Positions 1-10,078 are shown, counted from the stretch's first letter. The stretch is DNA of 55,799 nt from Deltaproteobacteria bacterium SG8_13 (GCA_001303025.1 LJNK01000029.1:1-55799), one strand, 5' to 3'. The notes: generated by a model from the sequence alone, not told the origin. Numbers and translations: made by a program.

Positions 1-1
1 G

Positions 2-622
2 CTGCAGCGCGGCCTGACGATTACGGTACACGGGCCATTTTTCGACATGTGCCCGGGATCCCTGGATCCCCAGGTTCGAGCCGTGACGCGCAATAGATTT
101 GAGCAGTTGCTCGAATTGGTTCCGCTTTTCGAACCGAAAACCGTCGTGCTGCATGCCGGCTATGATTGGAAACGCTACGGATATGTGCGGGATGCCTGGT
201 TGGAGAACAGTGTGCAGACATGGAGTTGGGTGGCCGAACGGGTGACCGGGCTGGGCAGTCGTCTGATGCTGGAAAACGTCTATGAAAGCCGACCGGAGGA
301 GATCCGCCCCCTTTTTGAGCAGTTAGCCGGGCAGGGTGTCGGGCTCTGTCTCGACACGGGACATTTGACCGCTTTCGGCAACGCCACTGCCGTCGAGTGG
401 CTCGATGCCATGGCCGAGCATCTGGGGCAGCTGCATTTGCACGACAACCACGGAGAAGACGACCAGCACCTGGCCCTGGGAACCGGCGGCATCGATTTCC
501 CCGCGCTGTTCGGACGGCTGGCGGTTCTTTGCCCGACCCCGCCGGTGATAACCCTGGAGCCCCACCAAGAAGATGCCCTGGAGCCGAGCCTGTCTTTTCT
601 CGAAAAAATATGGCCTTGGTAA
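2..622 (+). CDS. Sugar phosphate isomerase/epimerase family protein (5' truncated by window edge)
   Basis: The open frame runs in from the left edge without a start, so only the C-terminal 206 residues are seen; an internal ATG at 47 is not convincing as the true start. The fold is the xylose-isomerase-like / AP-endonuclease-2 TIM barrel. Visible signatures are the strand VVLHAGYD, the metal-ligand motif MLENVYE, the strand LCLDTGH, the H-x-H strand QLHLHDNHGEDDQH and a final VITLEPH. These provide the Glu/Asp/His divalent-metal set expected of the family. Substrate cannot be deduced. The next gene starts about 90 bases downstream on the same strand. Confidence 0.8.
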   Translation: MQRGLTITVHGPFFDMCPGSLDPQVRAVTRNRFEQLLELVPLFEPKTVVLHAGYDWKRYGYVRDAWLENSVQTWSWVAERVTGLGSRLMLENVYESRPEEIRPLFEQLAGQGVGLCLDTGHLTAFGNATAVEWLDAMAEHLGQLHLHDNHGEDDQHLALGTGGIDFPALFGRLAVLCPTPPVITLEPHQEDALEPSLSFLEKIWPW

Positions 623-713
623 CCGATGCGCAGACCGAATGCGAAAGGGGTTTCCTGAAATCGAAGTGGCCAATTGCATTCAGAAAGTTCGACCACGTAT
701 GTGGTAAAACCTG

Positions 714-1478
714 ATGTCGGTTCTCAGAGAAATAGAGCAGGAACTCGGCCGGCTGACCGATCCGCAAAGGGCGGCCCACCTGCAGCGTTTTTTCAAAACC
801 GGACCCGGCGAGTATGCGGAAGGAGATCGTTTCCGCGGCATCCGTGTACCGGTGCTGCGCAAACTGGTCAACCGCTACGAGCACGTTAAACTGGCGGATG
901 CCGCAGCTCTGCTCGAGTCACGCTACCACGAGGACCGCCTGCTGGCCCTGCTGATGTTCGTGCGAATGACTGCCGCTGGAGACCGTGAAACCAGAGAGGA
1001 CATTTACCGTCTGTATCTGAAGAAAACAGCGTTTATCAACAACTGGGACCTGGTGGACACATCGGCGGAGCACATCATCGGAGCGCACCTGGACGGAAAA
1101 AGCAAGACTCCGCTGAATCGCCTGGCCCGGTCCGAATGCCTTTGGGAGCGGCGGATGGCCGTAATGGCTACCTTTTACGACATCAAGCGCGGTCGATTCC
1201 AGCAAATCCTGCGACTGGCTGAAATGTTGATCGATGACCCGCACGATTTAATTCACAAGGCGGTGGGCTGGATGCTGCGGGAGGTGGGCAAAAGAGACCT
1301 TCGGGCGGCGGAGGGTTTTCTGCGGGAGCACTGCCGCCGGATGCCGCGCACGATGTTGCGATATGCCATTGAGCGGTTTCCGGAGACGAAACGGCAGGCC
1401 TATCTGTCGGGCAGTGCGGAATATGGCAAAATGAAGTGTACGCAGGGCCCGTCCGGAGCAACCGGTTTAACAGGATGA
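714..1478 (+). CDS. AlkD-like DNA alkylation repair protein
   Basis: 254-residue protein matching the DNA alkylation repair (AlkD) family of HEAT-like helical repeats, which excise or bind alkylated bases. Family landmarks are the N-terminal motif FRGIRVPVLRKL (about residues 42-53), the INNWDLVD segment (about 104-111), WERRMAVMATF (about 141-151) and a C-terminal LRYAIERFPE. The length fits bacterial AlkD proteins (about 220-250). The last 15 or so residues are Gly/Pro-rich and may be unstructured. The 3' end overlaps the convergent gene by 12 bases. Confidence 0.85.
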   Translation: MSVLREIEQELGRLTDPQRAAHLQRFFKTGPGEYAEGDRFRGIRVPVLRKLVNRYEHVKLADAAALLESRYHEDRLLALLMFVRMTAAGDRETREDIYRLYLKKTAFINNWDLVDTSAEHIIGAHLDGKSKTPLNRLARSECLWERRMAVMATFYDIKRGRFQQILRLAEMLIDDPHDLIHKAVGWMLREVGKRDLRAAEGFLREHCRRMPRTMLRYAIERFPETKRQAYLSGSAEYGKMKCTQGPSGATGLTG

Positions 1479-2198
1479 CGGGTAGCGGGCGGCAAGCCGG
1501 TCGAAGTCTGCCTCGGAAAATATCTGGGCAAACCGCCTGCCACCAGTGCTCCTTTGTTTGTAAAGCGTCAGGCAGTCCTTGACGATATTCAGTACCTGTT
1601 TTTCCGTGTAGATTCCGGGCAGTTCCCTGGCCAGCTGTGGATGGCGTCCGAGTTTACCGCCGAGCTGTACCCGGAATCCCCGGCAGCCGGTCTCCAGGCT
1701 GCCGGTGGGGCACACCGCCATGCACTGACCGCATGCAAGGCAACGCTCATAGTCGATCTGCGGTCCCATGCCCTCGGTTTTCAGCTCAATGGCCGCTTCT
1801 TTGCACGCGTCGATGCAGGCCTCACATTCGGTGCACTGCTGGTCCGTCACCCCCGGAACCGCTGCACCGATGATACCGATATCCTTGATCTGTGGCTGAG
1901 AGCAGGCATTGGGGCAGTCAGCCAGAGTCACCCTGAATTCATGGTGAAACTTCAGATCTCCATTTACCGATTGTTGCAGAAAACCGAGCAGGCCTTCCTC
2001 CTTGAGCAACCGTTCGATGTTTTCCAGCAGCCGGTCGGCGGGATTGGCACGGTTGGGGCAGCCGTTGGGGCCAAAACAGATGTCGATCTGGTATCCTTTC
2101 ACCTCCGACTTCATGCTTCGCAGGTATTTCTGTTGGGTCGCTCTCACTTCCGCCAGAGACACCACCTTTCTGCCGGCTTCCTGCGCCTCTTTCTCCAC
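1467..2198 (-). CDS. Siroheme/4Fe-4S sulfite-reductase-like protein with ferredoxin domain
   Basis: Small iron-sulfur protein of the sulfite/nitrite-reductase-like group common in anaerobes. It has a cysteine motif near residue 41 (CFGPNGCPNRA), then the siroheme/Fe4S4 signature CPNACSQPQ-x-KDIGIIG around residues 95-112. A two-cluster ferredoxin follows (CTECEACIDAC and CLACGQCMAVCPTGS, about 122-170). The start shown is GTG. The frame stays open upstream to about 2267 and encodes a segment (AVKKIPFFVRKKVRAR) typical of the PCP_red-like N-terminus that precedes such domains. No ATG or GTG lies there before a TAA, so the true 5' end is uncertain: CTG start, indel or truncation. An assimilatory or detoxifying redox role is inference only. 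Confidence 0.7.
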   Translation of the reverse strand: MEKEAQEAGRKVVSLAEVRATQQKYLRSMKSEVKGYQIDICFGPNGCPNRANPADRLLENIERLLKEEGLLGFLQQSVNGDLKFHHEFRVTLADCPNACSQPQIKDIGIIGAAVPGVTDQQCTECEACIDACKEAAIELKTEGMGPQIDYERCLACGQCMAVCPTGSLETGCRGFRVQLGGKLGRHPQLARELPGIYTEKQVLNIVKDCLTLYKQRSTGGRRFAQIFSEADFDRLAARYPSSC

Positions 2199-2373
2199 CC
2201 GGGCGCGTACTTTCTTGCGAACAAAGAACGGGATTTTTTTTACCGCCGTTCTCGACAGGCTGTCTGCATCCCGACCGCCTTACAACCGGGAACCCAGGTG
2301 GTCGAACCTGGCCGTTGTCCATGAATGTAACAACGGTTGCCGGTCGGAGGAATTGACCTAAGCTAAATTGCCG

Positions 2374-3165
2374 TTACCGGACAACAATCAGTTCACCGCA
2401 GCGGTGCTGTTGGGCGACGTGCAATTGCGTTTGGCTGCCGATCAGCGCCGGTGCGATGCTGCGCAGGGCCTCCTCCGGAGTGTTGTTGGTTTCACTCAGG
2501 TGGGCCAGTATCACATGCTGGAGGCGGTCGTGCAGTATGTCGCTGAGCAGTGTGCTCGAGTCGTTGTTGGAAAGGTGTCCGATACGGCTGCGGATGCGCT
2601 GTTTCAGGGGCCACGGATAGGGTCCGTTCAGCAGCATGTCATCGTCGTGATTGGCCTCCAGAATCAGGGCGTGGCATCCTTTCAGGTGCTCCCGGACCAT
2701 CGATGTGACGACTCCCAGGTCGGTTACGATCCCCAGTTTCAACCCGTTGCTTCGGATGGTGAACCCGGCCGGATCTTCGGCATCGTGTGACAGGGAAATC
2801 GGGTGAATGTCGAGCCCGGCAATTTGGAAGGCCTCCCCGCACTCAAAATAGACCGTATCTGCCACCTTGCCGAGCCGGTAAGCGGCTTCGGCGGTTTTCC
2901 GGGAGATGTAAACCGGCAAACGATACCGGCGGGAAAGCACGCCGACTCCCTGGACATGATCTGCATGTTCATGGGACAAAACCAGTGCGCAAAGGTCTTC
3001 GGCATGCAGGCCGCGGGACTGCAGTCTCCGTTCGATTTCCCTGCCGGACAGGCCGGCATCTACCAGGATGGCTGCCTGTCCGTCGGATACGTAGATGGCG
3101 TTTCCCTTGCTGCCGCTGGCCAGCACGCAAACCGTCAGATGGTAGTCTTGGACGTGCTTGTCCAC
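2374..3165 (-). CDS. MBL-fold metallo-hydrolase, WalJ/YycJ-like
   Basis: 263-residue metallo-beta-lactamase-fold hydrolase. The metal-binding signature LSHEHADHV is at about residues 63-71, preceded by the typical opening VCVLASGSKGNAIYV and the strand ILVDAGLS. Further ligands are the His in PISLSHDAEDPAGF (about 127) and the Asp in GIVTDLG. This arrangement matches YycJ/WalJ-type single-domain MBL proteins, which are exonuclease-like enzymes linked to DNA or cell-wall homeostasis. It follows dut with a gap of about 107 bases and is probably in the same minus-strand unit. Confidence 0.8.
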   Translation of the reverse strand: MDKHVQDYHLTVCVLASGSKGNAIYVSDGQAAILVDAGLSGREIERRLQSRGLHAEDLCALVLSHEHADHVQGVGVLSRRYRLPVYISRKTAEAAYRLGKVADTVYFECGEAFQIAGLDIHPISLSHDAEDPAGFTIRSNGLKLGIVTDLGVVTSMVREHLKGCHALILEANHDDDMLLNGPYPWPLKQRIRSRIGHLSNNDSSTLLSDILHDRLQHVILAHLSETNNTPEEALRSIAPALIGSQTQLHVAQQHRCGELIVVR

Positions 3166-3272
3166 TATTCCAACGCTCCCACAACCGGTTGTTTACAATC
3201 ATGTGCCGGGCAATAGGCCGGGTCCGCATGTGAACGGCCGGGCGGGAAAGGAGCAGGAAAACCGAGGTCCGG

Positions 3273-3731
3273 TTACCTTCCCGTATGTCCGAACCCGCCG
3301 TCACTGCGGTCGGTTCCATCGAGCCGATCCACAAGTTTTGCCGCGACCCGATACACCCGGTTGATTACCATCTGGGCAACCCGCTCTCCCCGGCGAAAGA
3401 TGTACGGTTTTTTTCCGAAATTGATGACCGCGATTTTGACCTCACCGCGGTAGTCCGCGTCGATGGTGCCGGGTGAATTGATCAGTCCGATGCCGTGCTT
3501 GACTGCCAGCCCGCTGCGGGGGCGGATCTGGGCTTCGAACCCCTGGGGCAGCTGCATGGCAAATCCGGTTGGCAGCAGGGTGATCTCGCCCGGATGCAGG
3601 GGAGTTTCATTCTCGACTGCCACCCGTATATCCATGCCGGCGGCTCCCGAGGTCATGTAGGACGGCAGGGGAATATCACCGTCTCGTTCCGGACGGATAC
3701 GGATAAACTGGATGATCAGGGGCTGGTTCAT
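3273..3731 (-). CDS. dut: Deoxyuridine 5'-triphosphate nucleotidohydrolase (dUTPase)
   Basis: 152-residue homotrimeric dUTPase, hydrolysing dUTP to dUMP and pyrophosphate. It keeps uracil out of DNA and supplies dUMP for thymidylate synthesis. All five motifs are visible: motif 1 SGAAGMDIR, motif 2 PRSGLAVKHGI, motif 3 GTIDADYRGEVKI, motif 4 RRGERVAQMVI and motif 5 at the C-terminus, RSDGGFGHTG. Length is normal. Its ATG overlaps the stop of the upstream M16 peptidase by four bases (ATGA type), which indicates translational coupling. Confidence 0.95.
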   Translation of the reverse strand: MNQPLIIQFIRIRPERDGDIPLPSYMTSGAAGMDIRVAVENETPLHPGEITLLPTGFAMQLPQGFEAQIRPRSGLAVKHGIGLINSPGTIDADYRGEVKIAVINFGKKPYIFRRGERVAQMVINRVYRVAAKLVDRLDGTDRSDGGFGHTGR

Positions 3732-5017
3732 GCATTCACTGCGCGGGGGGGGCGATCGGACAGCACTTGTTTAAACGGGGAGTCTTCTGTAATCGGTCCC
3801 AGGCAGGTCAGGGCGATCTGATCGTCTCGCAGCAAATTGACGGCCAGTTCCATTATCTCCCGGGCGGAAACGGCATCGATTCTCTCCACCACCTCCCGCA
3901 AGGGAATGTGTCGACCGAAATTGATTTCGTTCTGGGCCAGTCGCACCATCTGGTTGTCCACGCTTTCAGATGCCAGCAGGAGGTTGCCCTTGGTGAAGTT
4001 TTTGGCATCCTCCAGTTCACTCGAGGCTACCGGCCGGGCTTTCAGTTTGCGTATCTCCGAGACGATCAGCGCAACAGTTTCATCTGCGTTATCCGGGTGT
4101 ACGCCGGCATAGGCACCGAACATTCCGGTGTCTTCGTAGGAAGACGTGAATGAATAGACCGAATAGGCCAACCCCCGTTCTTCCCGAATTCGTTGAAACA
4201 GCCGGGAGCTCATGTTGCCGCCGCAGATAGTGTTCAGCAGGGAAAGGGCGTAGCGGCGCGGATCGGAAATCGCGATGCCCGGAGCCGCCAGGCAAATATG
4301 AGCCTGCTCCAGGGTGCGGTGGTGCAACCGGATTTGAGGGTTCCCCGAGGGGGTGGAGCGATCGGTGAGATGCTTCCCCGGTGCGATACTGTCAAAACCG
4401 GGTCCGATCAGGTCAACGAAGCGATGATGATCGATTTTGCCGGCCACGGTGATCACGATTCGGCTCGGCTGGTAAAACCGCTTGAAGAAGCCTTTCAGCG
4501 TGTCGGAGCTGAACGTCCGGATGTTCTCACGCGTACCCAGGATGGAGCGGCCTAGCGGATTTTCTCCCCAATACGCGCGGCCGGCAAGCAGGTGGATGTA
4601 CTCTTCCGGATTGTCTTCCACCATGCCGATTTCCTGAAAAATGACCGGTCGCTCCTTTTCGACTTCCTGCGGATCGAAAACCGAGTTGAGAAAGATGTCG
4701 GTGAGGATGTCCACCATCTTTTCCAGATGGATATCCATGACCCGGGCGTGGTAACAGGTGGCCTCGAAGCTGGTGAAGGCATTGGTGTGCCCGCCGATGG
4801 CATCGAATTCTTTAGCGATCTGAGAGGCGGAGCGCAGACCGGTGCCCTTGAATATCATGTGTTCGATCATGTGGGAAAGGCCGTTTTCAGAAGCAGATTC
4901 ATCCCGGGCACCGACGTTGACCCACACCCCCATGGAAACACTTTGGGCATAGGGCATGGTTTTCGATAGGATGCGCACCCCGTTTGGCAGGGTGGTTCTG
5001 TTTACGGCCGAACGCAT
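3728..5017 (-). CDS. M16 family zinc metallopeptidase
   Basis: 429-residue peptidase of the pitrilysin / mitochondrial-processing-peptidase-like family (M16B). The inverted zinc motif HMIEH lies at about residues 48-52, with the downstream Glu in the segment around residues 120-130 (EVEKERPVIFQEIGM). The C-terminal half carries the R/Y pair region (RGLAYSVYSF). It sits directly after pnp, four bases apart, and overlaps dut; the pnp-M16-dut order recurs in many bacteria. No signal peptide is apparent, so a cytoplasmic role is likely. Confidence 0.9.
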   Translation of the reverse strand: MRSAVNRTTLPNGVRILSKTMPYAQSVSMGVWVNVGARDESASENGLSHMIEHMIFKGTGLRSASQIAKEFDAIGGHTNAFTSFEATCYHARVMDIHLEKMVDILTDIFLNSVFDPQEVEKERPVIFQEIGMVEDNPEEYIHLLAGRAYWGENPLGRSILGTRENIRTFSSDTLKGFFKRFYQPSRIVITVAGKIDHHRFVDLIGPGFDSIAPGKHLTDRSTPSGNPQIRLHHRTLEQAHICLAAPGIAISDPRRYALSLLNTICGGNMSSRLFQRIREERGLAYSVYSFTSSYEDTGMFGAYAGVHPDNADETVALIVSEIRKLKARPVASSELEDAKNFTKGNLLLASESVDNQMVRLAQNEINFGRHIPLREVVERIDAVSAREIMELAVNLLRDDQIALTCLGPITEDSPFKQVLSDRPPRAVNA

Positions 5018-5021
5018 AATT

Positions 5022-7097
5022 TTATTCCATCACCGCCTTGTGGCTCAGGCGAATCTTGCCGTCTCGGCTGATCTCCAGAACCTTGACCTTGAGCGGATCG
5101 CCTTCCTTGACCACATCGGAGACACTTTTCACCCGGTGGTTGGCGAGCTGGGAAATGTGGACCAGTCCATCGGTGCCGGGTGTGATCTCCACAAATGCGC
5201 CGAAATCGGTGATCCGTACAACTTTGCCCTCGTATATCTCACCGACTTCCGGCTCCACGACGATGTCTTTGATCATCTGTTTCGCCCGGTCCCCCTCTTC
5301 CTGGGAGAAAGCGGCGATCTTCACCACTCCGCTGTCGTCAATTTCAATGCGGGTGTTGGTCTCACTCTGGATGCCGCGCACCACTTTGCCGCCGGGGCCG
5401 ATGATTTCGCGAATCTTGTCCGGATTGATTTTGATTGTGAGCACCTTGGGGGCATAAGGGGAAATATCCTTGCGAGGTACCGGAATGGCCTCCAGCATCT
5501 TGCGCAGAATGTACAGCCGGCCCTGGCGGGCCTGTTCGAGGGCATTTTCCATGATGTCGCGGGACAGTTCATGGATTTTGATGTCCATCTGCAGTGCGGT
5601 GATTCCCTCGTTGGTGCCGGTCACCTTGAAATCCATGTCTCCGGTGTGATCTTCATCGCCGAGGATGTCCGACAAAATGACCACCTGGTCGCCTTCCTTC
5701 ACCAGTCCCATGGCGATTCCGGCGACCGGGGATTTGATCGGCACACCGCCGTCCATCAGGGCCAGGGTGCCGGCGCAAACGGTTCCCATCGAGGATGAAC
5801 CGTTGGACTCCAGAACCTCGGAGACGATTCGGATGGTGTAGTCAAAATCCTCTTTGTCCGGAAGCACTTTCTCAATGGCGCGGGTGGACAGGCCGCCATG
5901 ACCGATGTCGCGTCGACTTGGCCCGCCGATGCGTTTGACCTCTCCGACGGAGAACGGCGGGAAATTGTAATGGAGGATAAAAGGGCGGAATTCGTCGCCG
6001 CTCAGGGTTTCTACCCGCTGCTCGTCCTGACCGGACCCGAGGGTCAGCACGCCCAATACCTGGGTTTCACCCCGGGTGAACAATGCACTTCCGTGGGTCC
6101 GCGGCAAAACACCGACTTCGCAGGCGATGGGACGAATTTCGTCGAACTTGCGGCCGTCGATCCGGGTGCCTTCCTGCAGAATCAGGTTCCGGGAAGTATT
6201 TTTTTTCAGTTCGTCGAAAACAGCCGATACTTCCTCTTTTCGTTCGGCATAGGCTTCACCGAGGCTTTCGAAGTATTCATTTTTCAGTTCCCGCAAACGG
6301 GTCCCGCGCGCGATCTTTTCGGGGATAACCGTTGCCTGCCGAATGGCAGACAGCAGTTCGGCTTCCATTTTGGCTGCCAGCTCCGGATTTTTTGCGGGAG
6401 GGTGGAAGACCCGTTTGGGCTTGCCCACCGCTTCGCGCAGTTTTTCCTGCAGTTCGATGATCGGTTGCATTTCCCGGTGCCCGAAATAGATGGCTTCGAG
6501 CATGTCGGCCTCTTTAACGATCTTGGAGCTGCCTTCAACCATCACGATGCCGGTCTTTGACCCGGCGACGATGATGTTGATATCGGCATTTTCCCACAGG
6601 CTGATGCTTGGGTTGATGATCAATTCGCCGTCGATGCGCCCCACCCGTACGCAGGCGATCGGGCCTGCAAAGGGGATGTCCGATATTCCCAGAGCCGTCG
6701 AGGCACCGATCATTGCCAGGGTGTCGGGATCGTTTTCCTGGTCCATCGACAGCACCATTGCGATGACCTGGGTTTCGTGTCGCCAGCCTTTCGGAAACAG
6801 GGGCCGGATCGGGCGATCGATCAGCCGGGCGGTGAGCGTTTCCTTTTCGCTGGGACGGCCGATTTCGCGGCGAAAATAGTTGCCCGGAATGCGACCGGCG
6901 GCATAAATTTTTTCCTGATATTCGACAGTGAGGGGCAGAAAATCGATTGCCCTTTCCTCCTGTGCCGAAACGACTGACACCAGTACGCTTGTGTCGGCGT
7001 ACTCAACGAACACAGAGCCGGAGGCCTGCTTGGCGACCTTGCCGGTCTGAATGCTCAACGTTTTTCCGCCGAGCTGGGCATTGTGTGATATTTGCAT
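5022..7097 (-). CDS. pnp: Polyribonucleotide nucleotidyltransferase (PNPase)
   Basis: 691-residue PNPase, the phosphorolytic 3'-5' exoribonuclease of the RNA degradosome. Domain order: first RNase PH core (about 10-140), alpha-helical linker (about 145-230), second RNase PH core (about 300-450, including FPPFSVGE and [11 protein letters not shown]), KH domain (about 550-610, with [13 protein letters not shown]) and C-terminal S1 domain (about 617-690, [16 protein letters not shown]). Length is standard. It follows rpsO in the classical rpsO-pnp arrangement, separated by a leader of about 165 bases in which post-transcriptional autoregulation is usually located. Confidence 0.97.
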   Translation of the reverse strand: MQISHNAQLGGKTLSIQTGKVAKQASGSVFVEYADTSVLVSVVSAQEERAIDFLPLTVEYQEKIYAAGRIPGNYFRREIGRPSEKETLTARLIDRPIRPLFPKGWRHETQVIAMVLSMDQENDPDTLAMIGASTALGISDIPFAGPIACVRVGRIDGELIINPSISLWENADINIIVAGSKTGIVMVEGSSKIVKEADMLEAIYFGHREMQPIIELQEKLREAVGKPKRVFHPPAKNPELAAKMEAELLSAIRQATVIPEKIARGTRLRELKNEYFESLGEAYAERKEEVSAVFDELKKNTSRNLILQEGTRIDGRKFDEIRPIACEVGVLPRTHGSALFTRGETQVLGVLTLGSGQDEQRVETLSGDEFRPFILHYNFPPFSVGEVKRIGGPSRRDIGHGGLSTRAIEKVLPDKEDFDYTIRIVSEVLESNGSSSMGTVCAGTLALMDGGVPIKSPVAGIAMGLVKEGDQVVILSDILGDEDHTGDMDFKVTGTNEGITALQMDIKIHELSRDIMENALEQARQGRLYILRKMLEAIPVPRKDISPYAPKVLTIKINPDKIREIIGPGGKVVRGIQSETNTRIEIDDSGVVKIAAFSQEEGDRAKQMIKDIVVEPEVGEIYEGKVVRITDFGAFVEITPGTDGLVHISQLANHRVKSVSDVVKEGDPLKVKVLEISRDGKIRLSHKAVME

Positions 7098-7262
7098 TTG
7101 TTACTCCTGGGAAGTGAGCCAGTGACGGTTTCTGGTTGCCCGAGACTCGCTCATTTCCGAATGTTGAATTAAAATAAAGGATTCGCTATGAACGGGAACC
7201 CGGCGACTGGTGAAAGCCGGTATTTCGAACCGGCAGGATTGTACACGCAATCGCTTACGAGC

Positions 7263-7532
7263 CTACCGCTTGAGGCCGATGGTTTCGATGATCGTCCGAT
7301 AGCGATTGACGTCTTTGTTTTTTACGTAATTGAGCAGTCTACGGCGTCTACCGACCAACATCAACAGACCTCTTCGGCTGTGGTGATCCTTTTTGTGCAT
7401 CTTCAGATGTTCGGTGAGGTAGGATATCCGGTGGGTCAACAGCCCGACCTGAACTTCAGGAGACCCGGTATCACTGTCATGCAGCCGGTACTTGTCAATC
7501 AGCTTTTTCTTGTCTTCGGTTGAAAGGACCAC
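7263..7532 (-). CDS. rpsO: 30S ribosomal protein S15
   Basis: 89-residue S15 starting [24 protein letters not shown], with the conserved core [39 protein letters not shown] and a final IGLKR. It binds the central domain of 16S rRNA early in 30S assembly. It lies between truB (20-base gap) and pnp, the order truB-rpsO-pnp seen across many bacteria. Confidence 0.97.
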   Translation of the reverse strand: MVLSTEDKKKLIDKYRLHDSDTGSPEVQVGLLTHRISYLTEHLKMHKKDHHSRRGLLMLVGRRRRLLNYVKNKDVNRYRTIIETIGLKR

Positions 7533-7552
7533 TTTCTTTTTACCTCCTTTTG

Positions 7553-8467
7553 TCAGTTGAACACGCAGTGATATTGCATTTCCTGGCGCTGTTTCTGAAA
7601 ACCGAGAACCGCGATCAGATCTTGGTGTTCATCCAAAATTTTTACCAGACCTTCCCGGTTGCGTTCCGTGGAAGGCAGAATCTCATCTTTGGTTACCACT
7701 CTGCCATGTTTTATATTCGCGGTCAAAGCCTTGTTTGCAATGATTATCGGCATGCCGCGCAGAGCAGTGCCCATGGGCAGAATTCTTTCGGCGGCCTTGC
7801 CGGCCTCTGCCGCCTGCTTCAGCCGAAATAAAGAAATGGCTTCCTGCAGCGTAAAACCGCTGCTTTCCAGCCGGACGAGCTCTTGCAGGTGGCCTCCGCA
7901 CCCCAATGCTTTTCCCATATCGTGGCAAAGGGTTCGGATATAGGTGCCGGCGCCGCATGCGACTTCAAACCGCACCAGCGGCGGGCGGACACTTTGCAGA
8001 CGGATCGAATCGATTTCCACCCGCCTCGGTGGTTTTTGAATCGGTTCCCCTTCTCTGGCATATCGATAGAGCGGTTTGCCCTGGTGTTTGAGGGCCGAGT
8101 ATCGTGGTGGGGATTGCCAGTATTCTCCTTCGAACTGTCGGCAGACCCTGTCCACCTGTTGCCTGGACACCGAAATCGGCTCGCCGGTGGAAACGATGCG
8201 ACCGGTGGCATCCTGTGTGTCGGTTTCGATACCCAAACGCAAAACGGCCTGATAGGTTTTCCTGCTGCCCAAAAAGAAACGGGAAAGCCGGGTGGCCCGA
8301 TTGATGCAACACACCAGAACGCCTGTTGCATATGGATCGAGTGTGCCGGCGTGACCTACCTTGCGGGCAAGCAGGAGCTTCTTCACGGTCGCGACCACTT
8401 CGGCCGAACTCATATCCGGTGCCTTGTTGATAATCAGAACGCCGTCCATGCGGGATGCGTCGGCCAT
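7553..8467 (-). CDS. truB: tRNA pseudouridine(55) synthase TruB
   Basis: 304-residue TruB, which isomerises U55 in the T-loop of tRNAs. The catalytic Asp is in [14 protein letters not shown] (about residues 38-51); the N-terminal [17 protein letters not shown] motif and the [15 protein letters not shown] motif (about 172-186) are also characteristic. The first six residues before MDGVLII may not be translated, since the internal ATG also fits. It begins five bases after the DHH phosphoesterase stop, within the infB-rbfA-truB-rpsO operon. Confidence 0.95.
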   Translation of the reverse strand: MADASRMDGVLIINKAPDMSSAEVVATVKKLLLARKVGHAGTLDPYATGVLVCCINRATRLSRFFLGSRKTYQAVLRLGIETDTQDATGRIVSTGEPISVSRQQVDRVCRQFEGEYWQSPPRYSALKHQGKPLYRYAREGEPIQKPPRRVEIDSIRLQSVRPPLVRFEVACGAGTYIRTLCHDMGKALGCGGHLQELVRLESSGFTLQEAISLFRLKQAAEAGKAAERILPMGTALRGMPIIIANKALTANIKHGRVVTKDEILPSTERNREGLVKILDEHQDLIAVLGFQKQRQEMQYHCVFN

Positions 8468-8472
8468 CGACC

Positions 8473-9447
8473 TTACAACTTTTCCGCCAGGGCAGCAATT
8501 TCGTATTTAACTTCTGCAAGGCTCGCTTTCATGCCGAAACCAGCTGCCGTTCGGTGGCCGCCGCCGCCATAACCGGTAGCGATGGCCGCAACGTCCACTG
8601 CTCCATCCGAGCGCAGGCTGACGTGGAACTGTCCCTGGGAGCCGGCCGGCTCGTTTCCATTGCGCAGCTCCTGGATCAGGGCTGCAACTTTAACGTTTTG
8701 AATCCTTCTGGCATAGTGTATCAGCCCGTCCACATCCTCCTGCTGGGTGCCGGTTTGATTCAGCATGGCCTGAGTGACCGTCATTATCGACAGCTTGCGG
8801 TTGGCGGAGATCTCGATCGAATCGAGCGCCAGGTTCAACAGCTTGATCCGCTCGAGGGGATAGGGCCCGTACACGTGCTGAGCAATGTCGTACGGGTCTA
8901 CTCCCAGAGCCGTCATTTCCGTGCAAATGGCGAAAGCTGCCGAGTTCGTGTTCGAAAACCGAAAAGAACCCGTGTCGGTAAGAATACCGGTGTATATCGC
9001 CGTTGCGATGTCCTGGTCGAGGGAGATCCCCATTTCCCCCAGCAGCCGGTAGACCAATTCCGCTGTCGCGCAGGCGGTCGGATCGACGTATCGCAAATTT
9101 CCGAAGCCGGTGTTGGTGGCGTGATGGTCTATGTTGACAACCGTCGGAGCCATCTCGATGACAGCCGCGGCGCACCCGATGCGTTCGGTGTCCCCGCAAT
9201 CCATCACGACAGCTACATCAAAGGGTTGATGAGTGTCGGCGGTCTGCGAAATCCGATCGACGGATGGCAGAAAGCGGTAGACCGCCGGGATCGGACTTTC
9301 GTTGAGCCAGACGATGTCCTTGTCGATTTTCTTCAGGGCCAGTCCCAGGGCGAGCATGGAACTGACGGCATCGCCGTCCGGGTTTGTGTGGGATGTCAGC
9401 AACAGACGGTTGCTTGCCTTCAACTGATGTGCAATCTGGTCGATCAT
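8473..9447 (-). CDS. DHH/DHHA1 phosphoesterase, NrnA-like oligoribonuclease/pAp phosphatase
   Basis: 324-residue DHH-family protein. The N-terminal metal-site motifs are SHTNPDGDAVSS (about residues 19-30), VVMDCGD (about 79-85) and NIDHHATN (about 104-111); the C-terminal DHHA1 substrate motif is GYGGGGHRTAAGF (about 294-306). This pattern fits bifunctional nanoRNase / 3'-phosphoadenosine-5'-phosphate phosphatases (NrnA). Its position between rbfA and truB is the usual place for nrnA-like genes in non-enteric bacteria. The start overlaps the rbfA stop by four bases. Confidence 0.9.
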   Translation of the reverse strand: MIDQIAHQLKASNRLLLTSHTNPDGDAVSSMLALGLALKKIDKDIVWLNESPIPAVYRFLPSVDRISQTADTHQPFDVAVVMDCGDTERIGCAAAVIEMAPTVVNIDHHATNTGFGNLRYVDPTACATAELVYRLLGEMGISLDQDIATAIYTGILTDTGSFRFSNTNSAAFAICTEMTALGVDPYDIAQHVYGPYPLERIKLLNLALDSIEISANRKLSIMTVTQAMLNQTGTQQEDVDGLIHYARRIQNVKVAALIQELRNGNEPAGSQGQFHVSLRSDGAVDVAAIATGYGGGGHRTAAGFGMKASLAEVKYEIAALAEKL

Positions 9448-9794
9448 GATTCCGTGCGAATGGCGTTCAACAGTTTTTCAATATTCGAGCCGTAATCGAA
9501 AGATTCGTCGTAATAAAACTCGAGCTTCGGCATGTAGCGAAGGTCCAGTCGTTCGGACAGGGCCCGTTTCAGATAACCGGCCGCGCTCTGGAAGCCTTCG
9601 GTTGCCGTCGCGGCCTTTTGATCACCGCCCGGCACCACGAAATAGATCCGCGCAATTTTCAGATCCCGCGTCATTTTGACATGGGTGATTGTGGCCATTT
9701 CAAGACGCGGGTCCTTTACCTGTTTGAACAGGATCTCCGATACGGTTTGCTGGATCAACCCGCCGACTCTTTCTGCCCGGGAATAAGCGTTCAA
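9444..9794 (-). CDS. rbfA: 30S ribosome-binding factor RbfA
   Basis: 116-residue KH-type factor needed for late 16S rRNA maturation. Family features are the N-terminal RAERVGGLIQQTVSEILFKQVKDPR, the strand TITHVKMTRDLKIARIYFVV and the C-terminal RLDLRYMPKLEFYYDES. Four-base overlaps on both sides, with the DUF503 gene and the DHH phosphoesterase, indicate tight co-translation downstream of infB. Confidence 0.95.
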   Translation of the reverse strand: MNAYSRAERVGGLIQQTVSEILFKQVKDPRLEMATITHVKMTRDLKIARIYFVVPGGDQKAATATEGFQSAAGYLKRALSERLDLRYMPKLEFYYDESFDYGSNIEKLLNAIRTES

Positions 9795-10078
9795 AGGTTT
9801 ATTATCTCCAGATCGGTGTCGATGATTTCCGCCAGCCCCAGCGAATCGACCATGTTCAGCAGTTTGTCCATTTTCGAATTGAGAACCTGTCGGTTGTTAC
9901 CCACCAGCGCGAATCCGATCTCGCTGCGTTGATAGACATCATTGGACCCGACTTCGGCAATCGAAACGTTGAACTTGTTGCGGACCTGGCCGACGATGGA
10001 CTTCACAATTTTCCGTTTGCTTTTCAAAGAGCGGCATTCGTGCAGCCTGAAAGTAATGTTTCCGATCCCGACAACCAT
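9791..10078 (-). CDS. DUF503 family protein (YlxP-like)
   Basis: 95-residue protein of the DUF503/YlxP family, recognised by HECRSLKSKRKIVKSI near residue 13 and NVSIAEVGSNDVYQRSEIGFALV in the middle. Its genes are almost always placed between infB and rbfA, as here. The fold is a small ferredoxin-like alpha/beta domain; the molecular function is not established, and a ribosome-assembly link is suggested only by context. Confidence 0.9.
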   Translation of the reverse strand: MVVGIGNITFRLHECRSLKSKRKIVKSIVGQVRNKFNVSIAEVGSNDVYQRSEIGFALVGNNRQVLNSKMDKLLNMVDSLGLAEIIDTDLEIINL

